Part shown: piece by piece, positions 24,558-33,189 of the stretch
Numbering within the stretch: the stretch's first letter is position 1
Layout: every line of letters starts with the position of its first letter
Assembly: GCA_029261655.1 (NCBI GenBank)
Contig: JAJDAY010000017.1
Coordinates: forward strand, 124,001-188,000
DNA from: Nitrospinaceae bacterium
GTDB taxonomy: Bacteria; Nitrospinota; Nitrospinia; Nitrospinales; VA-1
Direction of reading: 5' to 3'
DNA: 64,000 nt
Made by a program: the position numbers and the translations under genes
The notes under the pieces: generated by a model
Database searches by the model: none
What the model was told of the DNA's origin: nothing
Seen by the model: only the letters and a program-made list of their open reading frames with translations

Positions 24558-26432
24558 GTGAATACTAAATTTTTTCGCATGAGCTGGCCTGTATTGGCAG
24601 TTACTTTTTTGCTGGTCGCTAAAGGGACTGTTCCCGCCGAAGGTTTTACATCCGGGGCAAAATCCCATTCTCAAAATACGGACGATCTCCAGGTCGCGCA
24701 GGCGATCATGAATGAGTCGGAAATCATCCAGTTGACCACCGAAGAAGGTTCGGGCGGCGAGGCCATCATTACCATTGAATCCAGCCGCGCCATCCAATAC
24801 ACCGCCTTCAAGCTTTTGAACCCTCTAAGACTGGTGCTGGATTTCCCCAAAATGCAGAAGGGGTCTTTGACCGATGAAGTGGAAGTCAACAAAGGGGTGG
24901 TGGATAATATCCGGGCAATTCGTTTTGATGAAGCCGGGGTATTGCGGCTGGAAATCGCCCTGAATAAAGCGGCGGGTTATGACATTCAAAAGCCGGTCAA
25001 TAATCAGATGGTCATCCATTTAAAGGGAGCCCCGGTTCAGGCCTTAAGCCCTTCAATGGGGAAAATGGACCCCATGGAGAAAATGGCTGGAAAAGAAAAA
25101 TCCCAAGCCAATACCTCCGCGAAAAATAAAGAACTCTTGGCCGAGGTTGGGGTCGATCCTTGTGAACCGTTGTTGGGCGGGGTCAAGGAAAAAATCTCCC
25201 TGGACTTTCAGGACGCCAATGTCCGTAACCTCTTTCGCATATTTTCTGAAATCAGCGGTTTCAATCTGATTCTCTCCCCCGAGGTTGCAGGGGAGGTGAA
25301 CATGCGGTTGCTGGACGTTCCCTGGAATGAGGCTCTGGAAATCATCTTGAAGAACAGTGGTCTGGGGAAGCAGTGTCTGGGTAAAAACATTATTCGTGTG
25401 GCTTCCCTGCAGGTACTGGCTCAGGAAGATGAGCGCGAGGTAGAAGAAAATGTCAGAAAGCGCGACAAAGAAGTATCGGAAAAACTAGCGGCTGAACTGG
25501 TCACCGAGGTTGTCCGCCTCAACTACGCGAATATCAAGGAAGTCGCTCTTAACCTTGAAACGATCAAAAGCGAACGCGGAAAAATAACCGTGGACAGTCG
25601 GACCAATACCTTGATTCTGACAGACATTGATGAGAACCTGGACGACATGGTGAAACTGGTGCGCGTGATTGATATCCAGACACCGCAGGTCATGATCGAA
25701 GCCAGAATCGTGGAAGTCAATAAAAACGTCTCCCAGGAGTTGGGCGTTCAGTGGGGAACCACGTTCAGTGGTTTTAATGATAACACGACGGTCGCATCTC
25801 CTGCGGGAGCCAACTCTCCATTTCTTGTGGATTTGCTTCCAGGGGGATCAGCACTTGCCGCCGGCGCTACTTCAGGGTTTGCGTTGGGGTTGGAAGGCTT
25901 GTCGGATGGCTTGAACCTGGATGTTCAGTTGACGGCGCTGGAAAAGAAAGGCGACGCCCGGATACTTTCCAGTCCGAAAGTGACGACGCTTGATAACAAA
26001 GAAGCCCGGATTGAAAGCGGACGATCCATACCTTTTCAAACATCTTCCGCCAATGAAGGGACCAAAATCGAGTTTATTGACGCGGAACTCAGCCTGAAAG
26101 TCACACCGCACATCACTTCAGACGATAATGTCTATATGGTGATCGATGCGACGAAAAACGCGGCCAATCTGGCGGTATCGGTCAATGGGTTTCCAGAGAT
26201 CACCACCAAGGAAGCACATACCGAAGTTTTGGTGAGAAATGGTGATACCACCGTTCTTGGAGGAATTTATGAGAGTGAAGTCCGGCGCAATAAAGAGTCG
26301 GTTCCGGTGATGTCCAAAATCCCTGTTCTGGGAGCGCTGTTCAGAAACCTGGATGACGCGGATGACGTGAAAGAACTGTTGATCTTTGTCACTCCCACCA
26401 TTCTGACCAACGCCTATTCCAAAACCCAATAG
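24558..26432 (+). CDS. pilQ: Type IV pilus secretin PilQ
   Basis: 624 residues. Order: signal peptide (about 1-27); one AMIN domain (about 60-155, ITIESSRAIQYTAFKLLNPL); STN/N0 domain (about 212-275, ISLDFQDANVRNLFRIFSEI); secretin N1 (about 310-375, VVRLNYANIKEVALNLETIK); and the C-terminal beta-barrel domain with VMIEARIVEVNKN, ARILSSPKVTTLDNKEA and the terminal signature VPVMSKIPVLGALFRN. The protein forms the outer-membrane pore for the pilus. A GTG start at 24558 follows GGTGAGGAG. Only one AMIN domain is evident, whereas many PilQ proteins carry two. Confidence 0.95.
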   Translation: MNTKFFRMSWPVLAVTFLLVAKGTVPAEGFTSGAKSHSQNTDDLQVAQAIMNESEIIQLTTEEGSGGEAIITIESSRAIQYTAFKLLNPLRLVLDFPKMQKGSLTDEVEVNKGVVDNIRAIRFDEAGVLRLEIALNKAAGYDIQKPVNNQMVIHLKGAPVQALSPSMGKMDPMEKMAGKEKSQANTSAKNKELLAEVGVDPCEPLLGGVKEKISLDFQDANVRNLFRIFSEISGFNLILSPEVAGEVNMRLLDVPWNEALEIILKNSGLGKQCLGKNIIRVASLQVLAQEDEREVEENVRKRDKEVSEKLAAELVTEVVRLNYANIKEVALNLETIKSERGKITVDSRTNTLILTDIDENLDDMVKLVRVIDIQTPQVMIEARIVEVNKNVSQELGVQWGTTFSGFNDNTTVASPAGANSPFLVDLLPGGSALAAGATSGFALGLEGLSDGLNLDVQLTALEKKGDARILSSPKVTTLDNKEARIESGRSIPFQTSSANEGTKIEFIDAELSLKVTPHITSDDNVYMVIDATKNAANLAVSVNGFPEITTKEAHTEVLVRNGDTTVLGGIYESEVRRNKESVPVMSKIPVLGALFRNLDDADDVKELLIFVTPTILTNAYSKTQ

Positions 26433-26436
26433 TTTA

Positions 26437-27513
26437 ATGAAGCGCTTGAATATCGACCTGGCCGACAGGAGTTATGAAATCCTGATCGGCCAGGGCCTCC
26501 TTGAGAAAGTGGGAGAGTGGGTCCTGGCGCTTGTCAAACCCAGCCGTCTTGTCATCATCACCCATCCTTCCATCAACCGGCTTTATGGCGGAAAGCTTTC
26601 AAAAGGCATTTCCCAGGCGAACATCCCCACCCACGTTATAGAAGTTCCCGAAGGCGAGAAATCCAAATCCCTGGAACAGGCAGAAAAAATCTACGATAAA
26701 CTGATAGAGTGGAAATGCGACCGAAAAACCGTTCTGCTTGCGTTGGGAGGCGGCGTCATCGGCGATTTGACCGGGTTCATCGCGGCGACTTATATGCGCG
26801 GCGTGCCGTTCATTCAGGTTCCCACGACCCTTCTTGCCCAGGTGGACAGTAGCGTGGGCGGGAAAACCGCCGTCAATCATCCCCTGGGAAAAAACATGAT
26901 AGGCGTTTTTTATCAACCCCGGCTGGTGGTGGTTGACCTTGAGACTCTCAAGTCGCTTCCTGAAAAAGAATATAAGTCCGGCATCTCCGAAGTCGTCAAA
27001 TACGGGGTGATTGAAGACGCGAGGCTGTTCGAGTATCTGGAGAATCAATTTCAAAATATTCTTTCCCATGACCCTAAAGCCCTGGAGCATATCATTGCCA
27101 CGTCCTGCGCCATCAAAGCGCGGGTGGTTGAAAAGGACGAGCGTGAAAGTCATTACCGGATGGTGCTCAACTTTGGCCACACCATCGGTCATGCCATTGA
27201 ATCTTTAACCGGCTATTCCACCTACACCCACGGGGAAGCCGTCGCGATCGGCATGGTGTACGCGGCCAAATTATCCGAGGTCATGGACCGGTGTGGCGAG
27301 GACGTGACCCGTCGAATCACCGGTCTGATCAAAAACTTTGGCCTGCCCACCCAGCTTCCCTCTCTTGAGGCCGGGGATATCATTCAATCCATGCACCTGG
27401 ACAAAAAGACCACCCACCAGAAGATCCGCTTTATTTTAGTCAAAGACATCGGGTCCATCGAAATCATGGACCAGGTCGAGGAATCCTATATCCAGGAAGC
27501 GCTGAAAAATTAA
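26437..27513 (+). CDS. aroB: 3-Dehydroquinate synthase (AroB)
   Basis: 358 residues. Converts DAHP to 3-dehydroquinate in the shikimate pathway, using NAD and zinc. Visible motifs: VPEGEKSKSL, LALGGGVIGDLTGFIAATYMRG (NAD binding), VPTTLLAQVDSSVGGKTAVN (substrate loop), SGISEVVKYGVI with a zinc-ligand Glu, and the zinc histidines in NFGHTIGHAIE and YTHGEAVAIGM. It follows pilQ by 4 bp; pilQ-aroB adjacency is frequent in Gram-negative bacteria and probably reflects co-transcription only. Confidence 0.96.
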   Translation: MKRLNIDLADRSYEILIGQGLLEKVGEWVLALVKPSRLVIITHPSINRLYGGKLSKGISQANIPTHVIEVPEGEKSKSLEQAEKIYDKLIEWKCDRKTVLLALGGGVIGDLTGFIAATYMRGVPFIQVPTTLLAQVDSSVGGKTAVNHPLGKNMIGVFYQPRLVVVDLETLKSLPEKEYKSGISEVVKYGVIEDARLFEYLENQFQNILSHDPKALEHIIATSCAIKARVVEKDERESHYRMVLNFGHTIGHAIESLTGYSTYTHGEAVAIGMVYAAKLSEVMDRCGEDVTRRITGLIKNFGLPTQLPSLEAGDIIQSMHLDKKTTHQKIRFILVKDIGSIEIMDQVEESYIQEALKN

Positions 27514-27868
27514 GTAAAATTCTTCTTTTCGGGTCAGGCCGAGGCGGGCTTGACAGCGCAGACAAACCCTTCCCAGAGCCTTGTGCCAAAAGCTTTCCAG
27601 CCTCCCCATGATCGTGATCGGGGTGTCTGATATTGTCATTCAGATAATAAAATATGTGACCTTTTACGTAAATTTAATTCCAGAAGGTGAGCCTTCCCCA
27701 GGGCTTTATTTTTGGCCTGTCTGATTAACACCTAGAAAACCGATGGTTTTAAGGAGGTTCTTTTTTCTTGAGAATGTTTCCTGATTTTGGTCTGGATTTT
27801 GCTGACTAGTAATTGGACCAGTGCCCTAAATTTAAGGAGTTCAGCCTGTATTTTAGGTGAAAAGCACT
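27514..27868. other. Intergenic region between aroB and the minor-pilin operon
   Basis: 355 bp. The first 100 bp contain an imperfect GC-rich inverted repeat (around 27532-27555) that might end the pilM-aroB transcript, without a clear T run. The second half carries the sigma-54-like element at 27787-27803 and the ribosome site of the first minor pilin. No coding frame is apparent. Confidence 0.5.
27787..27803 (+). promoter_or_regulatory. Sigma-54 promoter-like element upstream of the minor-pilin operon
   Basis: TTGGTCTGGATTTTGCT fits TTGG-N8-TTGCT with 10 bp between the -24 GG and -12 GC. It lies 66 bp before the FimT-like start. The -24 box departs from TGGCAC after GG, so this is a weaker match than the pilA element at 41844. 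Confidence 0.5.
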
Positions 27869-28465
27869 ATGAAACGATTTTTCAGGGAAATTGGAATGAC
27901 ACGGTTTTTAGCGAATTCAAAGGGATATAGCATACCGGAGCTTCTGGTCACATTAACCATTGCCGGGATTTTGGCCGCTATCGCTGTGCCGGATTATTCC
28001 CTAATGGTGCTGAGGCAACAAGTGAATGCAGATTCTCAAAAACTATCGATGGAACTCCAGTTGGCGAGGATTTCGGCCATTAAAAATAATAATGATGTGA
28101 TTGTCAACTTCAATACAGTCACAAATCAGTACACGATTCATGACGACACTGACAGCGATGCAGTTGTGGATGCTGGAGAAGCCGTCAAAACAATTCTCCT
28201 GACTCGGGTTAGCTTCGGCTTCTTTGGTGGAATCAACGACCCGGATGGAAATGCCGCTGCCAATTCGGTTGATTTGGCGGGAGGCGGGACTATTCTCACC
28301 TTTAATTCCAGAGGAGAAGCGAGCGATAGTGGTACGGTGTTTTTGACCCCTACCAGTGAAATTGGAAACTCCAATATCCTGTTAAGAGCTGTCAGCATCG
28401 TTCAGGCGACGGGCGGTGTGGATTACTGGCAATACAATGAAGGGCAAGCGCCTCTGTGGAGTTAA
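27869..28465 (+). CDS. Minor pilin, GspH/FimT-like
   Basis: About 198 residues. A prepilin leader ends in SKG, followed by YSIPELLVTLTIAGILAAIA: the +1 residue is Tyr instead of Phe, while the +5 Glu is present. The following DSQKLSMELQLARISAIKNN is typical of GspH/FimT. ATG at 27869 is chosen over GTG at 27857 because AGGTGA stands 8 bp upstream. It is the first gene of a four-gene minor pilin operon whose products prime pilus assembly. The globular part is rich in Asp, Gly and Asn. Confidence 0.85.
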   Translation: MKRFFREIGMTRFLANSKGYSIPELLVTLTIAGILAAIAVPDYSLMVLRQQVNADSQKLSMELQLARISAIKNNNDVIVNFNTVTNQYTIHDDTDSDAVVDAGEAVKTILLTRVSFGFFGGINDPDGNAAANSVDLAGGGTILTFNSRGEASDSGTVFLTPTSEIGNSNILLRAVSIVQATGGVDYWQYNEGQAPLWS

Positions 28466-28477
28466 GCGAAACAATTC

Positions 28478-29029
28478 ATGAAAAAAAATAATATGAAAAC
28501 CAAATTTAATATTTTTCTCCCTTTAAAAAGTTCAGCAGGGTTCACGCTTATTGAAGCCCTGGTTTCCATGGTCATTTTAAGTGTGGGAATTCTAGGGTTG
28601 GCTTCATCAATAAATTCGGTGACTCGTTTTCAGAACCAATCAAAGGATGTGACTCGAGCGACTATGTATTCGAGCAGTAAGTTGGAGGAAATCAAAAGGT
28701 TCGCTACTAACGAACCGACAGGGGGAGCCTTCGGGTTCGACTATCTGGTGGGTGACCAGGCCATCGATTTTTTTACAGTGAATGGATACGCCCTGACAAA
28801 TGATAGAACGCGGACCGCCACTGTAGCGACAGCGGATGGGTTTACAATTGAATCGGTAATTTCAATTTTCCCAACGACTGCACCGGCCGCGGAGAATTTT
28901 ACCAATCCAGGTGCCATTCGTTTGGTGGATGTGCAAGTGACCACATCCTGGACAGACGACTCTGGGAATAACAAATCGATACAAACCGGTACCGTTTTGC
29001 ATAGAAGACAATTTGTTGGTGGTGGCTAG
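28478..29029 (+). CDS. pilV: Minor pilin, PilV-like
   Basis: 183 residues. A type III-like signal with a leader ending SSAG, then FTLIEALVSMVILSVGILGL (the +5 Glu present and the SxVILSVGILGLA pattern characteristic of PilV/GspI), followed by FQNQSKDVTRATMYSSSKLE. It is 12 bp after the FimT-like gene and 25 bp before the PilX-like gene. Presumably part of the pilus tip-priming complex. Confidence 0.88.
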   Translation: MKKNNMKTKFNIFLPLKSSAGFTLIEALVSMVILSVGILGLASSINSVTRFQNQSKDVTRATMYSSSKLEEIKRFATNEPTGGAFGFDYLVGDQAIDFFTVNGYALTNDRTRTATVATADGFTIESVISIFPTTAPAAENFTNPGAIRLVDVQVTTSWTDDSGNNKSIQTGTVLHRRQFVGGG

Positions 29030-29054
29030 ACAACTGATATTTTGAGGATATAAA

Positions 29055-30923
29055 ATGAAAAAAACTTCATTCTTAAATGATGAAAAAGGTAGCACCGTAA
29101 TCATATTTTTGTTCGTCATGTCGATGCTGGCCGCCCTTGCCGTGGGCGCTCTGCAGATGACTTCGTTGAACCTGGAATCCTCAAATGCGCAACGCAAGGG
29201 TAAAAATGCGTTTTACGCCGCAGAGGTTGGTATTGACCTGGCGGCCAACGCGATTATAGGAAGTTTTGAAAACCTGGCGGTATATACCACTTCAGCAGAC
29301 AATGGCGGGGATGGAGAAGGGTTCATCACCGTAAATAATTATCGCGGCCATAATGTTAAATACAAAGTCACCAATCCCCAGACCCGGTATTTGTATGAAA
29401 CCGTACAGGGAAACAGTATCCTCACGCATTACGCCTACACTTACGAAATTGAAGCAGAATCCACTTCTTTGACGGATAACTCCAAGGAAACCCTGCGCGA
29501 AAAAATCAGGATTCTGGAAACACCACTGGTGCAATGGTTTGTCTTTTATGGGGGGGACGGAGGCAATGACTCCGATCTGGAAATCACTCCAGGGCCGGGT
29601 ATGACCTCTTGGGGGCGCGTTCATTCCAATGGAGATATCTGGTTGCGAGCCGGTTGTTCAGGAAGCCTGCGTTTTCAAAATTTTGATCCCAATAATGGAA
29701 ATCCCATTCCCACACCTCATTCCATCACTGCGGCAGGCGAAATTAGAAACTGGCATAAGGGGCAAAATGCGGTTGCCTGTACGTCTCCACAAATTAAAAC
29801 TACTAATACAAGTCTCGTTTGGGAAGACAATGCCCCGATCAACTTTATTATGGATAATGACGCGCAGGAAGCGACATTCAATGATTTTGTCTTTGTCAAC
29901 GAACCTATTATTCAAGCCCCCGGCAATACCCAGTTTCAACGCGGCGGGTTTTATGAACAACGGGCCGCAAACCCACAACGACCGGATGTGGATGGTATTC
30001 AGATCATAGGCCAGGGCGACCCTGGAGCTGGAACAAACATTGTCGTTTCCCGCCCGGCTCCCAATACGGATGTGACCGCGTTGATAGCCGCAGGCGAGAC
30101 TTCTCCAGGAGTTCCATATGTCGGGCCCTGGCCTATTATTCAAAATGGACCCGTCCAGATTAATAACTGCCGGGAAGGGAATCAGCCGGGTGGTAATGTG
30201 GCCGTTGGAGTTCCCGTACAAACTACGGATATCGATCTATATGCTTTGGAGCTTTGGTATACCCAGTATTTGGCGGACCCGGTAAACGGGGGCGGCACTT
30301 TGGCGGACGCAGGATTTTTAGTTTATGCTTCCCGTTCACCAGTTGCGCCCGTACCTTTTTTAAATACCGGTAACCCCAGGCAGGCCATTCGTTTGATGCA
30401 GATCGGAGCAGGGTCTTCGCCGCAACTTTCGGCGAACACGACCTTTGCGACTGACAATCCCCTCTATATTGACGGAGATTTCAACTCAGTGAATACCGTG
30501 GGCGCCGCCATCATTGGGGATGCCATCAACCTGTTATCCATTTCATGGAACGATACTAAAACGTGTGGAGGGTATCCCACACCGGGAGCTAATGGGAGCA
30601 CACAGGCAACGGTGCGTGCGGCCTTTTTCGGCGGTTACAGCTCGACGGATGCCCCAGGCGGAACTTATGGCGGGGGATTGCACAATTATATGCGCTATCA
30701 CGAGAGATGGACTGATAGGATTTCCGATTTCAAAGGAGCCATGATTGGGCTTTGGACAAGTGTACAGGAGACGGGAAACTGGTGTCAGGGGTCAGGTGGA
30801 GCCAGGTGTTATCAGCCTCCAACCAGACAGTATGGATGGGATCACCGTTTTGGCGATCCTGATTTCTGGCCCCCCTTCATGCCGTCTATTTTTGGTGTCG
30901 AGCGGGTGGGTTTCCTGGAATAA
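29055..30923 (+). CDS. pilX: PilX-like minor pilin, unusually large (622 aa)
   Basis: The N-terminus (EKGSTVIIFLFVMSMLAALA, then QRKGKNAFYAAEVGIDLAAN) is the PilX/PilX_N pattern with a weak prepilin site and a processed-type helix. The remaining ~550 residues are a Gly/Asn/Thr/Pro-rich, probably extracellular domain, far larger than typical PilX (about 180-200 residues). Repeated WGRVHSNGDIWLRAG-like phrases and several Cys residues suggest a beta-rich surface fold with disulfides; similar long PilX-like proteins occur in deltaproteobacterial pilus loci. GAGGATATAAA precedes its ATG. The next gene (PilW-like) starts 22 bp after its stop. Confidence 0.8.
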   Translation: MKKTSFLNDEKGSTVIIFLFVMSMLAALAVGALQMTSLNLESSNAQRKGKNAFYAAEVGIDLAANAIIGSFENLAVYTTSADNGGDGEGFITVNNYRGHNVKYKVTNPQTRYLYETVQGNSILTHYAYTYEIEAESTSLTDNSKETLREKIRILETPLVQWFVFYGGDGGNDSDLEITPGPGMTSWGRVHSNGDIWLRAGCSGSLRFQNFDPNNGNPIPTPHSITAAGEIRNWHKGQNAVACTSPQIKTTNTSLVWEDNAPINFIMDNDAQEATFNDFVFVNEPIIQAPGNTQFQRGGFYEQRAANPQRPDVDGIQIIGQGDPGAGTNIVVSRPAPNTDVTALIAAGETSPGVPYVGPWPIIQNGPVQINNCREGNQPGGNVAVGVPVQTTDIDLYALELWYTQYLADPVNGGGTLADAGFLVYASRSPVAPVPFLNTGNPRQAIRLMQIGAGSSPQLSANTTFATDNPLYIDGDFNSVNTVGAAIIGDAINLLSISWNDTKTCGGYPTPGANGSTQATVRAAFFGGYSSTDAPGGTYGGGLHNYMRYHERWTDRISDFKGAMIGLWTSVQETGNWCQGSGGARCYQPPTRQYGWDHRFGDPDFWPPFMPSIFGVERVGFLE

Positions 30924-30945
30924 TATTTTTTGGCGGAGAAGAAAA

Positions 30946-32853
30946 ATGGCCGATTATAAAAAAGTTTTGAATATTTATAAAAATGAAAAAGGGTTCACTC
31001 TTGTTGAGTTGCTAGTGGCGGGCGCAGTTTCCATCGTCTTGCTCGGGGTCCTTGCAAATGTGATGACACATCAGGGGAATTCGTTTTCCGTGCAGAATCA
31101 AGTGAACCAAATGCAAACCAATGGCCGTGCTGCGACCGAATTTTTAACCAGAGCCGTGCAAAACGCGGGCTACAACGTATTCCGCGGAACCCGGTTTCTG
31201 GCGGCTTCCGATCATTATATCTCCGCCGTTTATGATGAGGATAACGATGGAATCATTCAAAATGATGAAGTGATGACATTTGCTCCCGGTAATAGTGACT
31301 CTGGTGGGGGTGAGACTTTTAATATCAAACCTTTCTTTGACAGGGATGAAGATGGAGAGGTCGATGGAACGGAAACCGCCACTTTCCCGATTGCTATGAC
31401 CTTAACAAGCTTGCCTTATAATATTTATAAAATACTTCCCCAAAAGACAGGAACGGGAGTCACACGCCATTTAATGGCGAAGAACATTGACAACCTAGTC
31501 ATCCGTTATTATGACAAAAATAACAATCCGCTTCCTTCAGGGGTGGCTACAGACTTGGTGAATGGAGTACCAGTACCTAGACCTCCTTTTAACTTCATTG
31601 GCAAGGAGGCTGAGTTGAATGATATCCGCAGAGTGGACATTCAGGTGCTCGCCCGGTCCCAGAAACCAAATCCCAAAAATATAGACTTTCCTCAGGGGAA
31701 CTATGTGGCCGGAAGCGTCGCTACCGTGGTAGGAGGTAGTACTTATACGGATGCTTTTTACCGAGAAACGTTCACCGGCAACCAGGCTCCACGTAATCTG
31801 GTAATGGCGCCCTGGGGGAAAATGGATGTTGTGGCCAGTCCGGTTACAGTTAACTGCCCTGATAATACAAGCACAGTCACGGCCACACTGGTTGATGAAG
31901 CGGGCGAACCGGCCTCTTCTGGCGTCAGCATAAATTTTGCGGCTTCTAATGGGGCAACAATGACTCCAACAGTCAGTTTTACAAATTCTTTTGGGCAAGC
32001 GATAAGCACGGTGTCTTATCCTTGGTCGAAGCCGAATGAAAGTGTTACTGTGTCAGCAAATTCGCTGGTTGTGTCAAATGGCAAACAATATCCTGTATTC
32101 AGTGCCGGTACAACCAATTTCCAGTCCGGCACCGGAACCTTCACTGACCTTTTTAATGGTGGGTTAGACCCGAACTGGGTTGAACTCGATGACCCCAATG
32201 ATATTGACGCGGTTGATACGGATGCTCCTCTCGACGGGGTTGACGATGCTTTAATAATGACGTCGCCTGGTTTTTTGACTCGCGCAGTGAACGGTTGTAG
32301 CTGGCAGAAGTATCAGGTGGAGTTTGAACTGACTCCAAGCGCAGCTCCTGACCCTAATCCCTTTAATGCCACTGCAACTCCCAATACTTTTGTCGGTGGT
32401 TATTTGCGTTATGTCTCTGCCAACGAAAATTATAGTTTCCTGATTTACAAACAACCTGGAGGAAATTGTCTTCCCGGCGATGGCAGGAATTATTGTTTGA
32501 AGATCATCCATTGGGACGGGGTCAATGAGAATAATATTGTTGGACCTGGTGCTGGGGCTGAAATAGGTATAGATTTTGATGATGGGGTGCGATATAAAAT
32601 GCTGGCTCAGGTAGAAGACGATTTTTTGAGAGTCAAGTTTTGGGACCCCCTTGCTCTTGAAGCTGGAAATCCGCTGGGGCTTGCAGATCCCAATCCTGGC
32701 AACTGGGATTACACCGATGGTACTTTCGTGAATGTTTTTCGCAGAGAGGTTCAGGACGCCACCATTGCAAGCGGTCAAATCGGATTGATTGGAAGTGGGT
32801 TCAATGCCGCGAATGTCATCTTCGATAATTTTTCCGTCACACCGATCAATTAA
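30946..32853 (+). CDS. pilW: PilW-like minor pilin with Ig-like and lectin-like C-terminal domains
   Basis: 635 residues. Prepilin leader ending NEKG, then FTLVELLVAGAVSIVLLGVL and NQMQTNGRAATEFLTRAVQN, typical of PilW/GspJ. Residues to about 285 are the usual PilW domain. Then an Ig-like (invasin/Big-type) stretch, VDEAGEPASSGVSINFAASN with SFGQAISTVSY (about 310-385), is followed by a jelly-roll/LamG-like region (about 395-635) ending SGQIGLIGSGFNAANVIFDN. The frame is open upstream to 30745, but that overlaps pilX; ATG at 30946 has GGCGGAGAAG in front and gives the leader its normal length. Likely a pilus-tip adhesin. Confidence 0.82.
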   Translation: MADYKKVLNIYKNEKGFTLVELLVAGAVSIVLLGVLANVMTHQGNSFSVQNQVNQMQTNGRAATEFLTRAVQNAGYNVFRGTRFLAASDHYISAVYDEDNDGIIQNDEVMTFAPGNSDSGGGETFNIKPFFDRDEDGEVDGTETATFPIAMTLTSLPYNIYKILPQKTGTGVTRHLMAKNIDNLVIRYYDKNNNPLPSGVATDLVNGVPVPRPPFNFIGKEAELNDIRRVDIQVLARSQKPNPKNIDFPQGNYVAGSVATVVGGSTYTDAFYRETFTGNQAPRNLVMAPWGKMDVVASPVTVNCPDNTSTVTATLVDEAGEPASSGVSINFAASNGATMTPTVSFTNSFGQAISTVSYPWSKPNESVTVSANSLVVSNGKQYPVFSAGTTNFQSGTGTFTDLFNGGLDPNWVELDDPNDIDAVDTDAPLDGVDDALIMTSPGFLTRAVNGCSWQKYQVEFELTPSAAPDPNPFNATATPNTFVGGYLRYVSANENYSFLIYKQPGGNCLPGDGRNYCLKIIHWDGVNENNIVGPGAGAEIGIDFDDGVRYKMLAQVEDDFLRVKFWDPLALEAGNPLGLADPNPGNWDYTDGTFVNVFRREVQDATIASGQIGLIGSGFNAANVIFDNFSVTPIN

Positions 32854-32876
32854 CAAAATTTCATTTCTTTTAAAAG

Positions 32877-32927
32877 TTCCCGTTTTTCCAAAACAAAAAC
32901 TGTTTTGAGGAAAGCGGGAATTTTTTT
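32877..32927 (+). terminator. Rho-independent terminator of the minor-pilin operon
   Basis: TTCCCGTTTTTCCAAAAC pairs, with small bulges, with GTTTTGAGGAAAGCGGGAA; the loop is AAAAACT and seven T follow. It lies 24 bp after the PilW stop. Confidence 0.88.
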
Positions 32928-33189
32928 ATTCCCCCCATAAAAACATTCTTTCTAACCATCTCATCTTCCTCTCTTGTAATACACTTTGTGAAGCTATAAA
33001 ATAACGGCCATCATTCGTTTTGTTGGAATTTGGGATGATACGCCTGCATTTTCTCTGAACGTTCAAACGACCGGTCGCTCCTACGCGGAGGGCGGGTATA
33101 CTCACGACGCGAATCGTTTTTTGACTCAGGTCGAAAGTTTATCGCCCAATCTACAAAAATTTTATTCCTGAAAAATAAAGGAATCCGTC
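32928..33189. other. Intergenic leader before the aldehyde dehydrogenase
   Basis: About 260 bp after the terminator and before the ATG at 33190. It must hold the aldehyde dehydrogenase promoter. TTGACTC at 33121 is a possible -35 box, but no good -10 follows at the right spacing. AAATAAAGGAATCCGTC supplies the ribosome site. No small gene is evident. Confidence 0.4.

Noticed and set aside
30745-30945. N-terminal extension of the PilW-like frame
   Set aside because: It overlaps the PilX gene and would place the prepilin leader 67 residues inside the protein. ATG at 30946 with a ribosome site is the natural start.
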